A DNA stretch of 64,000 nucleotides from Antedon mediterranea (taxonomy: Eukaryota; Echinodermata; Crinoidea; Comatulida; Antedonidae). Shown piece by piece: positions 63,927 to 64,000 of this stretch. The stretch covers positions 11,740,601 through 11,804,600 of the forward strand of contig NC_092677.1 in the NCBI RefSeq assembly GCF_964355755.1, in the 5' to 3' direction. Below the pieces are notes generated by a model, which ran no database searches, was not told the DNA's origin, and saw nothing but the letters and a program-made list of their open reading frames with translations. Position 1 is the stretch's first letter. Each line of letters starts with the position of its first letter. The translations under genes and the position numbers were made by a program.

Positions 63927-64000
63927 TTAATTCACTGATGCAGCTGCTGTTTCCATAAAACTGGCTAGCTTAACGTCATTGTCTGAAAGGCCTCCCACAT
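63927..64000 (-). CDS. 3' end of an unidentified minus-strand gene (partial)
   Basis: One minus-strand frame stays open from the window edge to a TAA and encodes VGGLSDNDVKLASFMETAAA followed by SVN. The composition (amphipathic, acidic and alanine-rich) looks protein-like; the other two frames stop. A downstream AATAAA at 63576-63581 and the convergent end of TMEM147 fit a last exon. The family was not recognised. With only 23 residues visible, chance cannot be excluded. Confidence 0.4.
   Translation of the reverse strand, partial: VGGLSDNDVKLASFMETAAASVN

Overview
The window is animal nuclear DNA. It is AT-rich, its genes are split into exons with GT..AG introns, and most of the space is intron and repeat. 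The very frequent AGGCCTAG-type words and the deuterostome-like gene set suggest a marine deuterostome invertebrate, most likely an echinoderm. That placement is inference. No RNA gene, CRISPR array or prokaryotic feature was seen.

Left part (1-19.3 kb): four housekeeping or ciliary-type genes. WRNIP1 (minus, 7 coding exons, 578 aa) is head-to-head with COX4 (plus, 3 coding exons, 168 aa) across a short shared promoter carrying a YY1-type CGCCATCTTG site. COX4 is tail-to-tail with a 9-exon, 366-aa coiled-coil gene resembling C20orf96/DUF4618 (minus). A 3-kb repeat-rich gap follows, then FAM210A (plus, 2 coding exons, 238 aa).

Middle part (21.2-47.5 kb): six tandem minus-strand genes for small secreted three-finger (uPAR/Ly6, QVR/Sleepless-like) proteins of 121-133 aa, called Ly6-A to Ly6-F here. 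Each has a signal-peptide exon, an N-terminal-finger exon and a C-terminal-finger plus anchor exon, with identical splice phases. A broken seventh C-terminal exon lies inside Ly6-B. The array contains segmental duplications, many MITE-like elements, a 5'-truncated LINE with a long reverse-transcriptase ORF, and a tRNA-derived SINE.

Right part (50.8-64 kb): a 9-exon cystathionine beta-synthase gene (minus, 400 aa) that stops right after the catalytic core and so lacks the C-terminal Bateman (CBS-pair) regulatory module. It is head-to-head with TMEM147 (plus, 6 coding exons, 230 aa). The last 74 bases hold the 3' end of another minus-strand gene.

Repeats: at least six distinct terminal-inverted-repeat families occur. 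The commonest has ten copies, and several carry a CArG-box palindrome. Others carry arrays of GTGCGTCA, TGACGTCA or GTCAACTCGGCC motifs. Exon models were assembled by hand from splice signals, reading-frame continuity and remembered family sequence; no alignment was run.
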